DNA of 64,000 nt from Streptococcus oralis (GTDB taxonomy: Bacteria > Bacillota > Bacilli > Lactobacillales > Streptococcaceae), in contig NZ_CP097843.1 of the NCBI RefSeq assembly GCF_023611505.1, positions 992,001 through 1,056,000 on the forward strand, given 5' to 3'. The notes beneath the pieces are model-generated. The model made no database searches. It was not told the origin of the DNA and saw only the letters and a list, made by a program, of their open reading frames with translations. This document shows positions 46,605-56,115 of the stretch, piece after piece; within the stretch, counting starts at the first letter, position 1, and each line of letters starts with the position of its first letter. The position numbers and the translations under genes were made by a program.

Positions 46605-49600
46605 CGATTCAACTCCTCTCTCATTTTCTCAAACCAAGCTTGCTTGAGTTTTTCTCCGACCAGACGCTTACCGTCAGCCGAGTCCAATTTTTCTAGGAAA
46701 CGGGCTTGACCCAAGTGGTAATTGGCTTCAAAACCTGTAATGGCTTGGTGTTGCTGAACGTACGGGGCAATGCTTCTGCCGTTTTCTGTGTATGGATTGA
46801 TAGCGAACTGGCCTTCTAAAATCTTCTCAGCTGCTTTCTTGTACAGGTGGGCATTATAGTCCAGTAAGAGTTGGAATTCCTCGTCTGTCAGCTGATTGGC
46901 CTTGTTTTTGTTATAAAATTCGCCCAAATGACTGCTTTCTTTTTCTAAAAAGAGTCCCTGGTATTTCATAGACTTGCTGGCTTCTGCTACTGCTCCAGCC
47001 AAACTCTTAACAGCTAATAAAGATTGGACAGGTTCAGCCATTTCCAAGTACATAGCGCCGAAAAAGTTCTGCTCTCCTTCTCCCTTAAGAGCAGCAAGAT
47101 AGGTTGGTAGTTGGGAATTGAGCCCATTAAAGAAATTCGGAAACTGGAACTGGGTCAAACTAGACTTGTAGTCTACCACTCCTAACGCTCCATCAGCTTT
47201 CAAACGGTCAATACGGTCAACCTTGCCTCGCACATGAACACTTCGCCCATTATCCAATTGAATAAATGCCTGGTCTTTGCCGCCAAATGTTGCCTCTTCT
47301 TGGATGGTTTCAATTGCTGGATTATGACGTAGGATGTGGCCAGTGGTCCGAGCGACATCAAGCAGAACTTCCTTGGTAAACTGAGCTTCCAAACTTTCCT
47401 GATAAATAGCTTCAAATTCGCGTTCTTGGCTGGTTTCTTGAATAGCTTGTTCCAAACGCTGATCAAACGGATTTTCAGTAGGCAGTTTCAAAGCCCGTTC
47501 AAAAATACGATGCAAAAAATTCCCGTGACTGCGAGCATCTGGGCGCAGGCGTAATTCTTCCTGCAAACCAAGGACATAACGGAGGAAATAACTGTATTCA
47601 TTGCGGTAAAACTCCGTCAAACCAGAGGTAGACAGGTAAAACTCTTTGTCAGCTGGATAGAGAGCCTGCAAGGTCTCTTTCTCTAATGGTTTGCTACTTG
47701 GACTAGTTGGGATAGCTGGATTTGTAAGGCCTTTTTGATCTAGTTTTTTCCCCATCACACGAGCCAAAACCTTGACAAAGGTCAAATCTTGCTCTCTATC
47801 ACTCGTCTCGCCCTGCTGGTGATAGGCAACTAAGCTAGACAAGAGACTGTGATAAGAACCCATATCTTCCTTAGACAGACCTTTGTGATGAATCTTCTTC
47901 TCTGTCCGATTAAATCCAAAACTCACCAATTCCTGAAGATAGGCCGATTCTTTACTCTCATTTTCATTGAGGAGACTTGGTGCTGACAACACCAACTGTT
48001 TGCGAGCAGAATTAACCAAGGAAAGCATAGTATAGCGATTTTTCTTGAGATTTTCACTGCTGGCAATCAGCAATTGAACGCCTTCTTCTGTCGCTTGGTT
48101 TAGTCTCTGTCTTTCTTCATCTGTCAAAAGACTGGTATTTTGCGCGATTTTTGGTAAATTGTCCTGAGTCAGCCCAATGGCATAGACAAAGTCAGCTGTC
48201 AGTGGTGCAATCAAATCGTAACTCTGCACCAGAACAGTGTCCACTGTCGCTGGAATAGTGCGATACTGAGATAAACTCATCCCTGAATGGAGCAAGGCTA
48301 GGAAGTCCTCCAGACTAACTTGTGAACCATCAAAAACTGTCGCAAATTGTTCTAAAACATGACTAAAAGCTTTCCAAACTTCGGCTTGTCTTTTCTGTTC
48401 TAGAGCTTCCATAGTAGCTGTCAAGTCTTGCATCTGCTTGCTTAAAGCAGCGTTTGTTAGAAAAGTATTCCACTTTTGCAAGAGATTTTCGGTCTTTTGC
48501 TTCCGACTGGCAAATAAGGTTTCAAGTGGAGCCAAAACTCGCAGACGAATGGCGTTCAAACGTGCCAAATCAAATTTTCCGTGGTGGGATTTTGTGAAGG
48601 GCTGCTGAAAAGCTGGCAAGCCATTGATGCCAAGATAGCGGAGATATTGCTCAAAAGCATCAATATCAGCTTGGCTAAGGTCAGTATACAGACCAGTTCT
48701 GAGGAGATTAATCAAATCCTCCTGACGGAAACGGTAGCGTTTCAAACGTAAAATAGACTCCACATACTGGGTTAAGGGATGATGGGCCATGGATTCACTT
48801 CTACCAAGATAGAACGGAATCTGGTACTGGTCAAAAATAGTTTTCAGTGATAACTGATAAGAAGCTACATCTCCCAAGAGAATACGAAAATTCTTGTAAC
48901 TCAGGTCTGGATGGTCATGTAATTTCTGACGAATGCTACGGGCTACTAGTTCCAACTCCTCTTTTTGTGTCAAACAAGACCAGATTTGCAAATTTTCACG
49001 GTCCTTCTCATCGACATCTAAAGCGAGTTCTGAAAAGTCATAAGAAGACTCCAGCAAACGAGAGGCCTTGTCAAAACTATCTATTTTCTCATGAGTCTGA
49101 GAACGATCCTGAGCAGGTGTTTGGTATTTTGCCCCCAAATGATGGAGGAATTCCACACTGGCTTGGTAGAGATTTCCTTCAGTGAACGGACTGGTATAGG
49201 CCTTCTTGCTTGCATAAGCGCCAATGACAATCTCGACTCCTTTGCGATGGAGCAGATCCACTACACGCTCTTCTTCAGCAGAAAAACGGGTAAATCCGTC
49301 GATGACTAAGGCAATCTGACTGAAATCACTACTTACCTTATCATTCTCAATAGCCTCAATCAAATGGGACAACTGATTTCCCTGAGCCAACTGACTTTGA
49401 TTGAGATAGGCTGTTACTTTCTCGAAAATCAAGAGTAAATCTGCTCTCTTGTCCTCATCGGTCAAACTTTCCAAGTCCAAAAAGCTCATCTGAGCAGTTG
49501 TCATCTCGTGATAAAGTTCAATCAGCTGCTGGATAAATTGAGGGTCCTGTTTAATCGCACCATAAACTCGTAACTCTTTGGAGTCCAGTTCCGCAAGACA

Positions 49601-49876
49601 TTTATAAAAGGCCATCCCAAGACCGATATCATCAAGACTGGTCTTTGTAGGCAAGTCATTTAAAACCAGGTAACGAGCCATCTGAGCAAAGCGCGTGACG
49701 GTAATCGCAAAAGAAGCCTGCTGGGACAAGCATTCCAGCACGGCACGTTCCTTTTCAAAAGAAAGAGAGTTGGGAGCAATGTAGAAAACCCGCTTACCAG
49801 CAACAACCAGCTCTTCCGCCTCTCTGGTCAAGATTTCTGTCAAAGAAGTCCGAATATCAGTATACAGTAATTTCAT
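46601..49876 (-). CDS. rexB: ATP-dependent nuclease subunit B (RexB/AddB)
   Basis: Second subunit of the RexAB enzyme. The 1091-residue protein has the AddB N-terminal region ([19 protein letters not shown], with no standard Walker A), inactivated helicase-like domains and the C-terminal nuclease motif GVVDYKSS. The last ~300 residues contain no cysteine, so the four-Cys iron-sulfur cluster of B. subtilis AddB is absent. The promoter TGGTATAAT lies upstream on the - strand (-10 at 49911-49916), back-to-back with that of the next gene. Confidence 0.95.
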   Translation of the reverse strand: MKLLYTDIRTSLTEILTREAEELVVAGKRVFYIAPNSLSFEKERAVLECLSQQASFAITVTRFAQMARYLVLNDLPTKTSLDDIGLGMAFYKCLAELDSKELRVYGAIKQDPQFIQQLIELYHEMTTAQMSFLDLESLTDEDKRADLLLIFEKVTAYLNQSQLAQGNQLSHLIEAIENDKVSSDFSQIALVIDGFTRFSAEEERVVDLLHRKGVEIVIGAYASKKAYTSPFTEGNLYQASVEFLHHLGAKYQTPAQDRSQTHEKIDSFDKASRLLESSYDFSELALDVDEKDRENLQIWSCLTQKEELELVARSIRQKLHDHPDLSYKNFRILLGDVASYQLSLKTIFDQYQIPFYLGRSESMAHHPLTQYVESILRLKRYRFRQEDLINLLRTGLYTDLSQADIDAFEQYLRYLGINGLPAFQQPFTKSHHGKFDLARLNAIRLRVLAPLETLFASRKQKTENLLQKWNTFLTNAALSKQMQDLTATMEALEQKRQAEVWKAFSHVLEQFATVFDGSQVSLEDFLALLHSGMSLSQYRTIPATVDTVLVQSYDLIAPLTADFVYAIGLTQDNLPKIAQNTSLLTDEERQRLNQATEEGVQLLIASSENLKKNRYTMLSLVNSARKQLVLSAPSLLNENESKESAYLQELVSFGFNRTEKKIHHKGLSKEDMGSYHSLLSSLVAYHQQGETSDREQDLTFVKVLARVMGKKLDQKGLTNPAIPTSPSSKPLEKETLQALYPADKEFYLSTSGLTEFYRNEYSYFLRYVLGLQEELRLRPDARSHGNFLHRIFERALKLPTENPFDQRLEQAIQETSQEREFEAIYQESLEAQFTKEVLLDVARTTGHILRHNPAIETIQEEATFGGKDQAFIQLDNGRSVHVRGKVDRIDRLKADGALGVVDYKSSLTQFQFPNFFNGLNSQLPTYLAALKGEGEQNFFGAMYLEMAEPVQSLLAVKSLAGAVAEASKSMKYQGLFLEKESSHLGEFYNKNKANQLTDEEFQLLLDYNAHLYKKAAEKILEGQFAINPYTENGRSIAPYVQQHQAITGFEANYHLGQARFLEKLDSADGKRLVGEKLKQAWFEKMREELNR

Positions 49877-49910
49877 CTCAGCCTCGTTACACTTTCTGTC
49901 ATTATCCTAT

Positions 49911-49919
49911 ATTATACCA
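49911..49919 (-). promoter_or_regulatory. rexBA promoter (extended -10)
   Basis: On the - strand TGGTATAAT with TATAAT at 49916-49911, about 35 bases before the rexB start. Confidence 0.65.
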
Positions 49920-49958
49920 TGATTTAGCCGAAGATTCTGCCTCCTTATCACCAAAATA

Positions 49959-49967
49959 TGCTATAAT
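49959..49967 (+). promoter_or_regulatory. Promoter of the Cof-type phosphatase (extended -10)
   Basis: TGCTATAAT with TATAAT at 49962-49967, divergent from the rexBA promoter. Confidence 0.65.
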
Positions 49968-49997
49968 AAAAGCAAAACACATAGAAAAGGAAGTCTT

Positions 49998-50807
49998 ATG
50001 ATTAAACTACTAGCCTTGGATATGGACGGAACCCTCCTTAATGAAGCCAAGGAAATCCCACAAGCCCACATTACTGCCATTCACCAGGCTATTGAAAAAG
50101 GCGTCAAATTGGTTCTCTGTACGGGTCGACCGCTTTTCGGTGTTCTTCCTTATTACAAAAAACTGGGTCTTGATCTCCAGAATGAGTATGTCATTGTCAA
50201 TAACGGTTGCTCAACTCACCAGACTAGTGACTGGAGTCTAGTTGACTGGCAAGAACTCAGTCCAGCTGACATTGAATACCTCTATGACCTGTCTGAAAAA
50301 AGCGACGTCCAGTTGACTCTTTTTGATGAAGAACATTATTTTGTCCTCGGTGGTAAGCCAAATGAAATTGTTCAAAATGATGCCAAGCTAGTCTTTTCAG
50401 ACTTGACTGAAATTTCCCTTGAGGAAGCCACTAGTGGCAAATATCGGATGTTCCAAGGTATGTTTTTGGGCAACGAAGAGCAAACAGACGATTTTGAGCA
50501 GCGTTTTGCGAAGGAACTCTGCCAACGATTCAGTGGAGTTCGTTCGCAGCCTGTCATTTATGAAGCAATGCCCCTTGGAACGACCAAGGCTACTGCTCTT
50601 TCACGACTAGCTGAGATTTTGAAGATTGATTCCTCAGAAATCATGGCCATGGGCGATGCTAATAACGATATCGAAATGCTCCAGTTTGCAGGACTTGGCA
50701 TTGCTATGGGAAATGCTAGTGACCATGTCAAATCTCTTGCTGATGCCGTTACAGCAAGCAACGATGAAGATGGCGTCGCGCGTGCCATTGAGAAATATAT
50801 TTTATAG
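49998..50807 (+). CDS. Cof-type HAD sugar phosphatase
   Basis: A 269-residue HAD-IIB (Cof/YidA) phosphatase. Motif I LALDMDGTLLNE begins at residue 4, motif II is LCTGRP, the C2 cap is inserted after it, and motif III/IV is KATALSRL ... MAMGDANNDIEML. Such enzymes hydrolyse sugar phosphates with broad specificity; the substrate here is unknown. It has its own extended -10 promoter and SD AAAGGAAG, and a good terminator downstream. Confidence 0.92.
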   Translation: MIKLLALDMDGTLLNEAKEIPQAHITAIHQAIEKGVKLVLCTGRPLFGVLPYYKKLGLDLQNEYVIVNNGCSTHQTSDWSLVDWQELSPADIEYLYDLSEKSDVQLTLFDEEHYFVLGGKPNEIVQNDAKLVFSDLTEISLEEATSGKYRMFQGMFLGNEEQTDDFEQRFAKELCQRFSGVRSQPVIYEAMPLGTTKATALSRLAEILKIDSSEIMAMGDANNDIEMLQFAGLGIAMGNASDHVKSLADAVTASNDEDGVARAIEKYIL

Positions 50808-50815
50808 AGAAAATT

Positions 50816-50842
50816 CCCAGTTAAATCCTTAACTGGGTTTTT
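50816..50842 (+). terminator. Terminator after the Cof-type phosphatase
   Basis: CCCAGTTAA/TTAACTGGG stem with a 4-base loop and five T. Confidence 0.92.
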
Positions 50843-50863
50843 GACATTTTAAAAATCAGAAAA

Positions 50864-50918
50864 CTTTAGAAACTCTTTAGAAATACTTGAGCTTTCTTTG
50901 ATTTCTATAGCTTATACT
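50864..50918 (+). promoter_or_regulatory. Candidate regulated promoter of the ABC exporter with direct repeats
   Basis: CTTTAGAAA occurs twice (50864-50872 and 50875-50883) with an 11-base period, one helical turn, as in OmpR-family regulator boxes. A TATACT at 50913-50918 lacks a good -35, as expected of an activated promoter. The response regulator encoded 2.6 kb downstream is the obvious candidate to bind. Confidence 0.5.
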
Positions 50919-50951
50919 AAAGTTAGAAAAATAAATCAAAAGGAGAAAATC

Positions 50952-51860
50952 ATGAAAACAGTACTCGAAATTCATGGACTGACCAAAGAATTTGGTAAAC
51001 AAGCTATTCTTCAAGATCTTAGTCTAACGATAAAAGAGGGAGATATTTATGGTTTAATTGGAAAAAACGGAGCAGGTAAAACTACTCTTATTAAAATCAT
51101 TACACAACTACTGTTTTCGGATACAGGAACTGTTTCCCTCTTTTCTAGTCAATCGGAAAATGAATGGACCAAGGCTTTATCTCGAGTAGGTTCGGTTATC
51201 GAATCACCTGTAGCTCATAATCACTTAACAGCCTATCAAAATCTGAAATATTATTGTATGATTCGCCATATTCCAAATGCTGATAAAGTCATTCGAGAAA
51301 CACTGGATTATGTAGGTTTGTCTGATACAGGTAAGAAAGTCTTTCGTGATTTCTCGCTAGGAATGAAACAAAGACTTGGCATTGCCATTGCTCTTCTATC
51401 TAAACCCGACTTCCTTATTCTTGATGAACCCATTAACGGTCTCGATCCGATTGGAATCAAAGAATTTCGTCTGATGATTCAACGACTCAATCAAGAAAAA
51501 GGAATAACCATTCTCATTTCTAGCCATATCTTGTCAGAACTCTATCTCTTAGCTAATCGCTTTGGAATTTTGGATCAAGGTAAGATTATCCGTGAAATCA
51601 GCAAAGCTGAATTTGAAACGCTAAGTGAGGATTATATTGTGCTCAGAACAAGCGATAAAGAAAGAGCATGTCAAGTATTGAAAGAACAAATCCAACTCCA
51701 GTTCAAGGTTGTTAATCCAGAAAATGAAATCCATATCTTTGGGAATGAACAAGATGTCAAACAGATTCTTAAGAAATTAACTTTGGCAGATGTTGCTATT
51801 GACGAGATTTACTATGCCCGTCAAAACCTAGAAGAATACTTCACACAATTGGTAGAATAG
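50952..51860 (+). CDS. ABC transporter ATP-binding protein (bacitracin/lantibiotic-resistance type)
   Basis: A 302-residue ATPase of the BcrA/peptide-resistance type: Walker A GKNGAGKTT, Q-loop region around VGSVIESP, signature FSLGMKQRLG, Walker B FLILDEPINGLDP and H-loop SSHILSE. ATG 50952 follows AGGAG; a longer in-frame start at 50898 lies over the promoter and is rejected. The permease follows after 10 bases and a two-component system lies just beyond on the other strand, the usual context of antimicrobial peptide sensing and export. Substrate unknown. Confidence 0.9.
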   Translation: MKTVLEIHGLTKEFGKQAILQDLSLTIKEGDIYGLIGKNGAGKTTLIKIITQLLFSDTGTVSLFSSQSENEWTKALSRVGSVIESPVAHNHLTAYQNLKYYCMIRHIPNADKVIRETLDYVGLSDTGKKVFRDFSLGMKQRLGIAIALLSKPDFLILDEPINGLDPIGIKEFRLMIQRLNQEKGITILISSHILSELYLLANRFGILDQGKIIREISKAEFETLSEDYIVLRTSDKERACQVLKEQIQLQFKVVNPENEIHIFGNEQDVKQILKKLTLADVAIDEIYYARQNLEEYFTQLVE

Positions 51861-51870
51861 GAGAAAAATC

Positions 51871-52626
51871 ATGATACATACCATTCAAGCAGATTTTTAC
51901 CGTCTCTTTCGCTCCAAAGGATTCTGGATTACAGAATTCATTCTCTTTGCTCTCATGTTAATGGGTGCTACTATCGGAGCTACAGGACATCTGATGTCAG
52001 TAAATACCACACCTGAAACAGAATTTCCGACCAAAGGTTGGGACGGCATCCAAGCTCTTATCAACGCGTCTAGCAATGGTTCAAACCTCGTTTTTCTCTG
52101 CATTGTTCTAGCATGTCTCGTTCTTGGAGTTGATCTAATCGGCAAGCTTTATAAAAATAGTTTGACTGTTGGTGTTTCTCGTACAGAGTTTTTCCTTGCT
52201 AAATCCTTTGTACTAGCAAGCATCGCTCTCTTGCAACTCATCGCCAGCCTTGTGATTGCTTTTGTTCCCTCAACCCTACTAAACGGACTTGGTACAATGC
52301 CTGATGGTTTTGTTACTAATCTCCTCTTGACGATTTCCCTTCAATTTCTCTGCCTTCTCGCTTGGCTTTCGATTGTTTCCTTTATTCTCTACCTAACTCA
52401 TTCTTATCTTGCCGTATTTATTGGTTATCTGATTAGCTCTATCGTCCTTTCTATGCCAATGCTTGTTTTCCCAGACATTGAAATTCTACGATATTTAATT
52501 CTAGATTTTGCCTATGCTATGACTACTAATAGTCAAGCTATTCTCTATACCATCACGATTTGCGTAACGGTCATACTTTTCTTCTCTTTCAGTGGACTGA
52601 CTGTTTTCAAGAAGAAAAGCTTATAA
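51871..52626 (+). CDS. ABC-2 type permease of the exporter
   Basis: A 251-residue membrane protein with about six helices, the second component of the exporter encoded upstream. It resembles BcrB/lantibiotic-immunity permeases: a cytoplasmic N-terminus (HTIQADFYRLFRSKGFW), a first helix, an extracellular loop (VNTTPETEFPTKGWDG), and paired helices to the C-terminal VFKKKSL. The SD is AGGAGAA. It ends at a shared bidirectional terminator. Confidence 0.88.
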   Translation: MIHTIQADFYRLFRSKGFWITEFILFALMLMGATIGATGHLMSVNTTPETEFPTKGWDGIQALINASSNGSNLVFLCIVLACLVLGVDLIGKLYKNSLTVGVSRTEFFLAKSFVLASIALLQLIASLVIAFVPSTLLNGLGTMPDGFVTNLLLTISLQFLCLLAWLSIVSFILYLTHSYLAVFIGYLISSIVLSMPMLVFPDIEILRYLILDFAYAMTTNSQAILYTITICVTVILFFSFSGLTVFKKKSL

Positions 52627-52631
52627 AAAGG

Positions 52632-52664
52632 ACCTCCTCTAAACTTATAGAGGAGGTTTCTTCT
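52632..52664. terminator. Bidirectional terminator between ABC exporter and two-component genes
   Basis: ACCTCCTCTA/TAGAGGAGGT form a 10-bp stem with T-rich sequence on the + strand (TTTCTTCT) and five T on the - strand side, serving two convergent operons. Confidence 0.85.
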
Positions 52665-52665
52665 G

Positions 52666-53544
52666 TTAAAAATAAATAAAGACTGAAAACCATTCTCCAT
52701 CAGTGGCTAGCTTCATATCCGCTCCAAGAAGATGAACTAATTCCTCAGTAATATAAAGACCTAAACCAGAGGATTCTTCTGTATCCGACATATTTTCAGA
52801 ATAAAAACGATTGCTGAGATTGTCTATATTCTTGATAGGTTTTTTGACTAGATTATCTATTTCCAAAACAAGTCCTTTTTCTTCCTTTTTCAAAGAAAGT
52901 CGAGCCTTCTCCTTGCCGTGCTTGAGAACATTTCCAAGGAGGTTTTGTATAATTCGATCAAGCAAGTCCTCATCAGTCGTCGTTTTCAATCCTGGTTCGA
53001 CGTTAAAATCAAGAACAATACGTGAAGATTGAAAAACGTCGTAATAGGCTAAAGTCTTTTTCGTTATAAAAGTTGATAAATCAAGCTCTTCCAGTTTCGG
53101 TTTGACTGCTCCTTCCATCAAATGACGATATTCAAGAAGAGCTTCCAAACGTTTGGAAACCAAATCCTGATGATGGGCTATTTTGCTTAAAGTTTCCTGA
53201 CTATTATCGGGGTGTTTTATTAGTTGCTGAGTATATCCTGAAGCGATTGTCAAAGGTGTCCGAATATCATGAGCGATGTTACTGATTGCCATATCTAGGG
53301 TGCGTTTTTCACGCTTCATGATTAGCTGATTTTGCTCCACTTCTTGAAATAGATTCTCAATTTGGTTATGTAGACGCAAAATGGTCTTTGAAAAGAAATT
53401 TACCCCGATCCTCTTCATGCTACCAGAGCGAATCTTTTCTTCGATTTGTCTGCTTAAATCTCTAATTGCTATATGATAGCGAATCAAAGAAATCGCCAAA
53501 ATAATGTTAGTAAGGAGTAATATTGATATCAAAATGTAATTCAT
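52666..53544 (-). CDS. Sensor histidine kinase
   Basis: A 292-residue kinase with one N-terminal membrane helix (residues ~2-20) and no large outer domain, so it cannot sense much outside on its own. The H-box SNIAHDIRTPL carries the phosphorylated histidine. The N-box NLLGNVLKHGK and G-box SGLGLYI are present. Its ATG overlaps the response-regulator stop (TAATG). In similar systems the kinase senses through the partner ABC exporter; that fits the neighbouring genes but is inference. Confidence 0.9.
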   Translation of the reverse strand: MNYILISILLLTNIILAISLIRYHIAIRDLSRQIEEKIRSGSMKRIGVNFFSKTILRLHNQIENLFQEVEQNQLIMKREKRTLDMAISNIAHDIRTPLTIASGYTQQLIKHPDNSQETLSKIAHHQDLVSKRLEALLEYRHLMEGAVKPKLEELDLSTFITKKTLAYYDVFQSSRIVLDFNVEPGLKTTTDEDLLDRIIQNLLGNVLKHGKEKARLSLKKEEKGLVLEIDNLVKKPIKNIDNLSNRFYSENMSDTEESSGLGLYITEELVHLLGADMKLATDGEWFSVFIYF

Positions 53545-54242
53545 TATTTGTCTCCTTTTAATCGAACACCAACTCCCCAAATGGTTTCAATGTACTCATG
53601 ATTTGGATCCAGTTGATACAGTTTTTTACGGAGATTGCTTAGATGGGTGTTGAGCGTATTGTCTCCAGGCAGGTAACTTTCTTCCCAAATCAATTCATAG
53701 AGTTCTTCCTTGGTGAAGATTTTTTTAGGATGATGGAGCAACATTTGAAGAATCTGGCACTCTTTCTTTGCAAGGCGAATGGTTTCAGTTGTGCTACTTA
53801 TTTCAAAACTATCCGCATCGAATTGGATATTTTTAAAGTTTTGCACGAGGTTATCAATTTCTCTTCGATCTCCTGACTGATGTTCACCACTTTGGCGTAA
53901 TTGCACAGTGACTCTGGCAAAGACTTCGTCCAAATCAAAAGGTTTTACTACATAATCATTGGCACCGTCTAGTAGATATTGGCTGATGAGCTTTTTATCA
54001 CCTAAAGCAGTAAGCATGATGACCGGAGTCTGATTCGTTTGTCGAATAGCTTGCAAGACTTGGTCACCATTTTTCCCAGGGAGCATGATATCTAGTAAAA
54101 CGAGATCAATGCCACCTTTGTCAAATTGCATGATACCTTCTGTGCCAGAAAATGCTTGGATCACCTCGTGTTCCTCTGTAAGAAGGGTTCTTAAAATTTC
54201 CTGGATTTCATTATTATCTTCAATTACAAGTATGCTCGCCAT
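53544..54242 (-). CDS. OmpR-family response regulator
   Basis: A 232-residue regulator: receiver domain with acidic pocket (VIEDN), phospho-acceptor Asp in LVLLDIMLPG and Lys in YVVKPFD, then a winged-helix DNA-binding domain (TRLAKKECQILQML-like region, TKEELYELIW, DNTLNTHLSNLRKKL). ATG 54242 follows AAAGGACGAGG; the frame is open to 54314 but upstream residues are not conserved. The -10 is TATAAT with a TG extension on the - strand at 54265-54270. It is likely to act on the CTTTAGAAA repeats upstream of the exporter. Confidence 0.92.
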   Translation of the reverse strand: MASILVIEDNNEIQEILRTLLTEEHEVIQAFSGTEGIMQFDKGGIDLVLLDIMLPGKNGDQVLQAIRQTNQTPVIMLTALGDKKLISQYLLDGANDYVVKPFDLDEVFARVTVQLRQSGEHQSGDRREIDNLVQNFKNIQFDADSFEISSTTETIRLAKKECQILQMLLHHPKKIFTKEELYELIWEESYLPGDNTLNTHLSNLRKKLYQLDPNHEYIETIWGVGVRLKGDK

Positions 54243-54348
54243 AAACCTCGTCCTTTCTAAAACTATTATAACATGTTTTGTTAGGAATTCCAGATACAGA
54301 AAAGCTCCTCTCACATTTTAAGTAAGATGGAGCTAATGGAAATTGAAT

Positions 54349-55086
54349 CTATTTAACCAAATAAGCAATCAAAGTTATGATCCATAGATGAGTCGGGTAG
54401 AAAATATAAAAGAAATATTTACTCCAGCTGGTTTCTTGTCCTCGCTGTCCATTATACAAGGCTATAAAAGGAAATACGGTGATAAAGAGCCAGTCAGAAT
54501 TGTAAAGCATCATTTCTAGTGTTTGGTGCCAAGTGTCGTAAATTTGGATGGAAGTCACTAACAAGAAGGCCCACAGAAAGGCATATAGGAGATTTCGCAA
54601 TCCCTTGCGATTTCGACAAGAGTAACTAATCAAGAGAAATGGCAACATGGTGATGCCACCCTCAGTAAAAAGACAACCGAAAATCAAGAGCCCAGCAACT
54701 CCAATCCGACGCCATAATTTCTCTTTTTTATCCAGCTCTTTTCTGGGAAAACCAAGCCAAAGCATGGTGACACCGATAGCCAAAGTCAAGAAAATGTTGT
54801 TATTAACCATTACTCCCTTAGAGGAAAACAGGGCATTGAGTAGGCTATTTCCAACAAACATGATAAGCGCCCAACTCCAGAGACGGATGAGGTAGTTTTT
54901 CAAATTTTGAGTATGGATAAAACCTTCCATAGCCATATAGGCAAACCAAACTCCTACACAACGGGTCATAGCGTGGAAAATACCTTCCCACATAGGAGAA
55001 ATAATTCCGGTGATATGAGGAATATGGTCTAAAACCATTATTGCAGCCATCAGATACTTCAACTGCGTCGCATTCCATTTTTTCAT
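54349..55086 (-). CDS. TraX-family membrane protein
   Basis: A 245-residue protein with about eight membrane helices and the TraX-family opening WNATQLKYLMAAIMVLDHI; near the end is YIFYPTHLWIITLIAYLV. TraX proteins acetylate pilin in conjugative plasmids, but chromosomal members in streptococci are of unknown function and probably act as acyltransferases. ATG 55086 has AAAGAGG upstream; the longer frame to 55140 is not conserved. It stands alone between the two-component system and the polyamine operon. Confidence 0.82.
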   Translation of the reverse strand: MKKWNATQLKYLMAAIMVLDHIPHITGIISPMWEGIFHAMTRCVGVWFAYMAMEGFIHTQNLKNYLIRLWSWALIMFVGNSLLNALFSSKGVMVNNNIFLTLAIGVTMLWLGFPRKELDKKEKLWRRIGVAGLLIFGCLFTEGGITMLPFLLISYSCRNRKGLRNLLYAFLWAFLLVTSIQIYDTWHQTLEMMLYNSDWLFITVFPFIALYNGQRGQETSWSKYFFYIFYPTHLWIITLIAYLVK

Positions 55087-55163
55087 AATAAACCTCTTTC
55101 TTTTTGATCTATATAGAGTATAGCATACATTTCTACGCATAATCGTACACCCATCTTACATTT

Positions 55164-55196
55164 AAAAAGCCTATCTTACATTTTTGTAAGACAGGC
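55164..55196 (-). terminator. Terminator of the polyamine operon
   Basis: On the - strand GCCTGTCTTACA and TGTAAGATAGGC form a 12-bp stem (one G-U/mismatch) followed by five T, 35 bases after aguB. Confidence 0.92.
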
Positions 55197-55230
55197 GTGA
55201 ATATCAAAAGTTTATTATGAAAGTTACCTT

Positions 55231-56106
55231 CTAGTCCGTAATTCGTTGGTACATTTCTGGTCTTCTATCTCGAAACAGTCCCCAGTTGAGGCGTTCGCTT
55301 GCTCCCTTATCAAGGTCATAGGTCGCTAACAGAATTGCTTCTCCTTGTCTTTCAGCTCGCTCTAGAATAGCTCCTGTTTCATCCGTCATAAATGATGAAC
55401 CGTAGAAGTTAAGACTAGAGCTTTGTCCGCCATTTTTCTCACTTGGAGTGACTTCTTCCAAACCGTAACGATTGGCTGCAATGACTGGAACAATATTTGC
55501 TGCTGCGTGCCCCTGCATAGTACGTTGCCAGTGACCACAACTATCCGTATCCAAAATTGGCTCTGAACCGATGGCGGTTGGATAAAAGAGTAATTCAGCA
55601 CCATTCAATGCAAGACAGCGCGCTGTTTCAGGAAACCATTGATCCCAACAGATGCCGATCCCAATCTTAGCATAGCGAGTGTCCCAGACCTTGAAACCTG
55701 TGTTACCAGGCGTAAAGTAAAACTTTTCTTGATAATAATGATCATCTGGTATGTGGGTCTTTCGATAAACGCCCAGCACTTCCCCATTTGCATCAATGAC
55801 GGCGATAGAGTTATACAAGACATTGCCATCTTTTTCATAGAAACTGATCGGTAAAACGACCTTTAGCTCCTTGGCAATTCCTTTAAAATGCTGAATGCCT
55901 GTATTTTCTGTCACGGACTGGGCAAACTGATAGTAGTCATACTGGCGTTCCTGACAGAAATAAGGACGTTCAAACAACTCAGGCAAGAGAACGATTTGTG
56001 CGCCTTTCTCTGCAGCTTGGCGAACTAAACGTTCAGCTGTTTGGATATTTGTTGCTACATCCTTAGCACATTGCATCTGGATCGCTGCAACTCTTACATT
56101 TCTCAT
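55231..56106 (-). CDS. aguB: N-carbamoylputrescine amidase
   Basis: Hydrolyses N-carbamoylputrescine to putrescine, CO2 and ammonia. The 291-residue nitrilase-family protein has the Glu of LLPELFERPYF, the Lys of YRKTHIPDDHYY and the catalytic Cys of GIGICWDQWFPE. It is the last gene of the operon, 9 bases after aguA, which makes its substrate. Confidence 0.95.
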   Translation of the reverse strand: MRNVRVAAIQMQCAKDVATNIQTAERLVRQAAEKGAQIVLLPELFERPYFCQERQYDYYQFAQSVTENTGIQHFKGIAKELKVVLPISFYEKDGNVLYNSIAVIDANGEVLGVYRKTHIPDDHYYQEKFYFTPGNTGFKVWDTRYAKIGIGICWDQWFPETARCLALNGAELLFYPTAIGSEPILDTDSCGHWQRTMQGHAAANIVPVIAANRYGLEEVTPSEKNGGQSSSLNFYGSSFMTDETGAILERAERQGEAILLATYDLDKGASERLNWGLFRDRRPEMYQRITD

Positions 56107-56115
56107 CTTTTTCTC

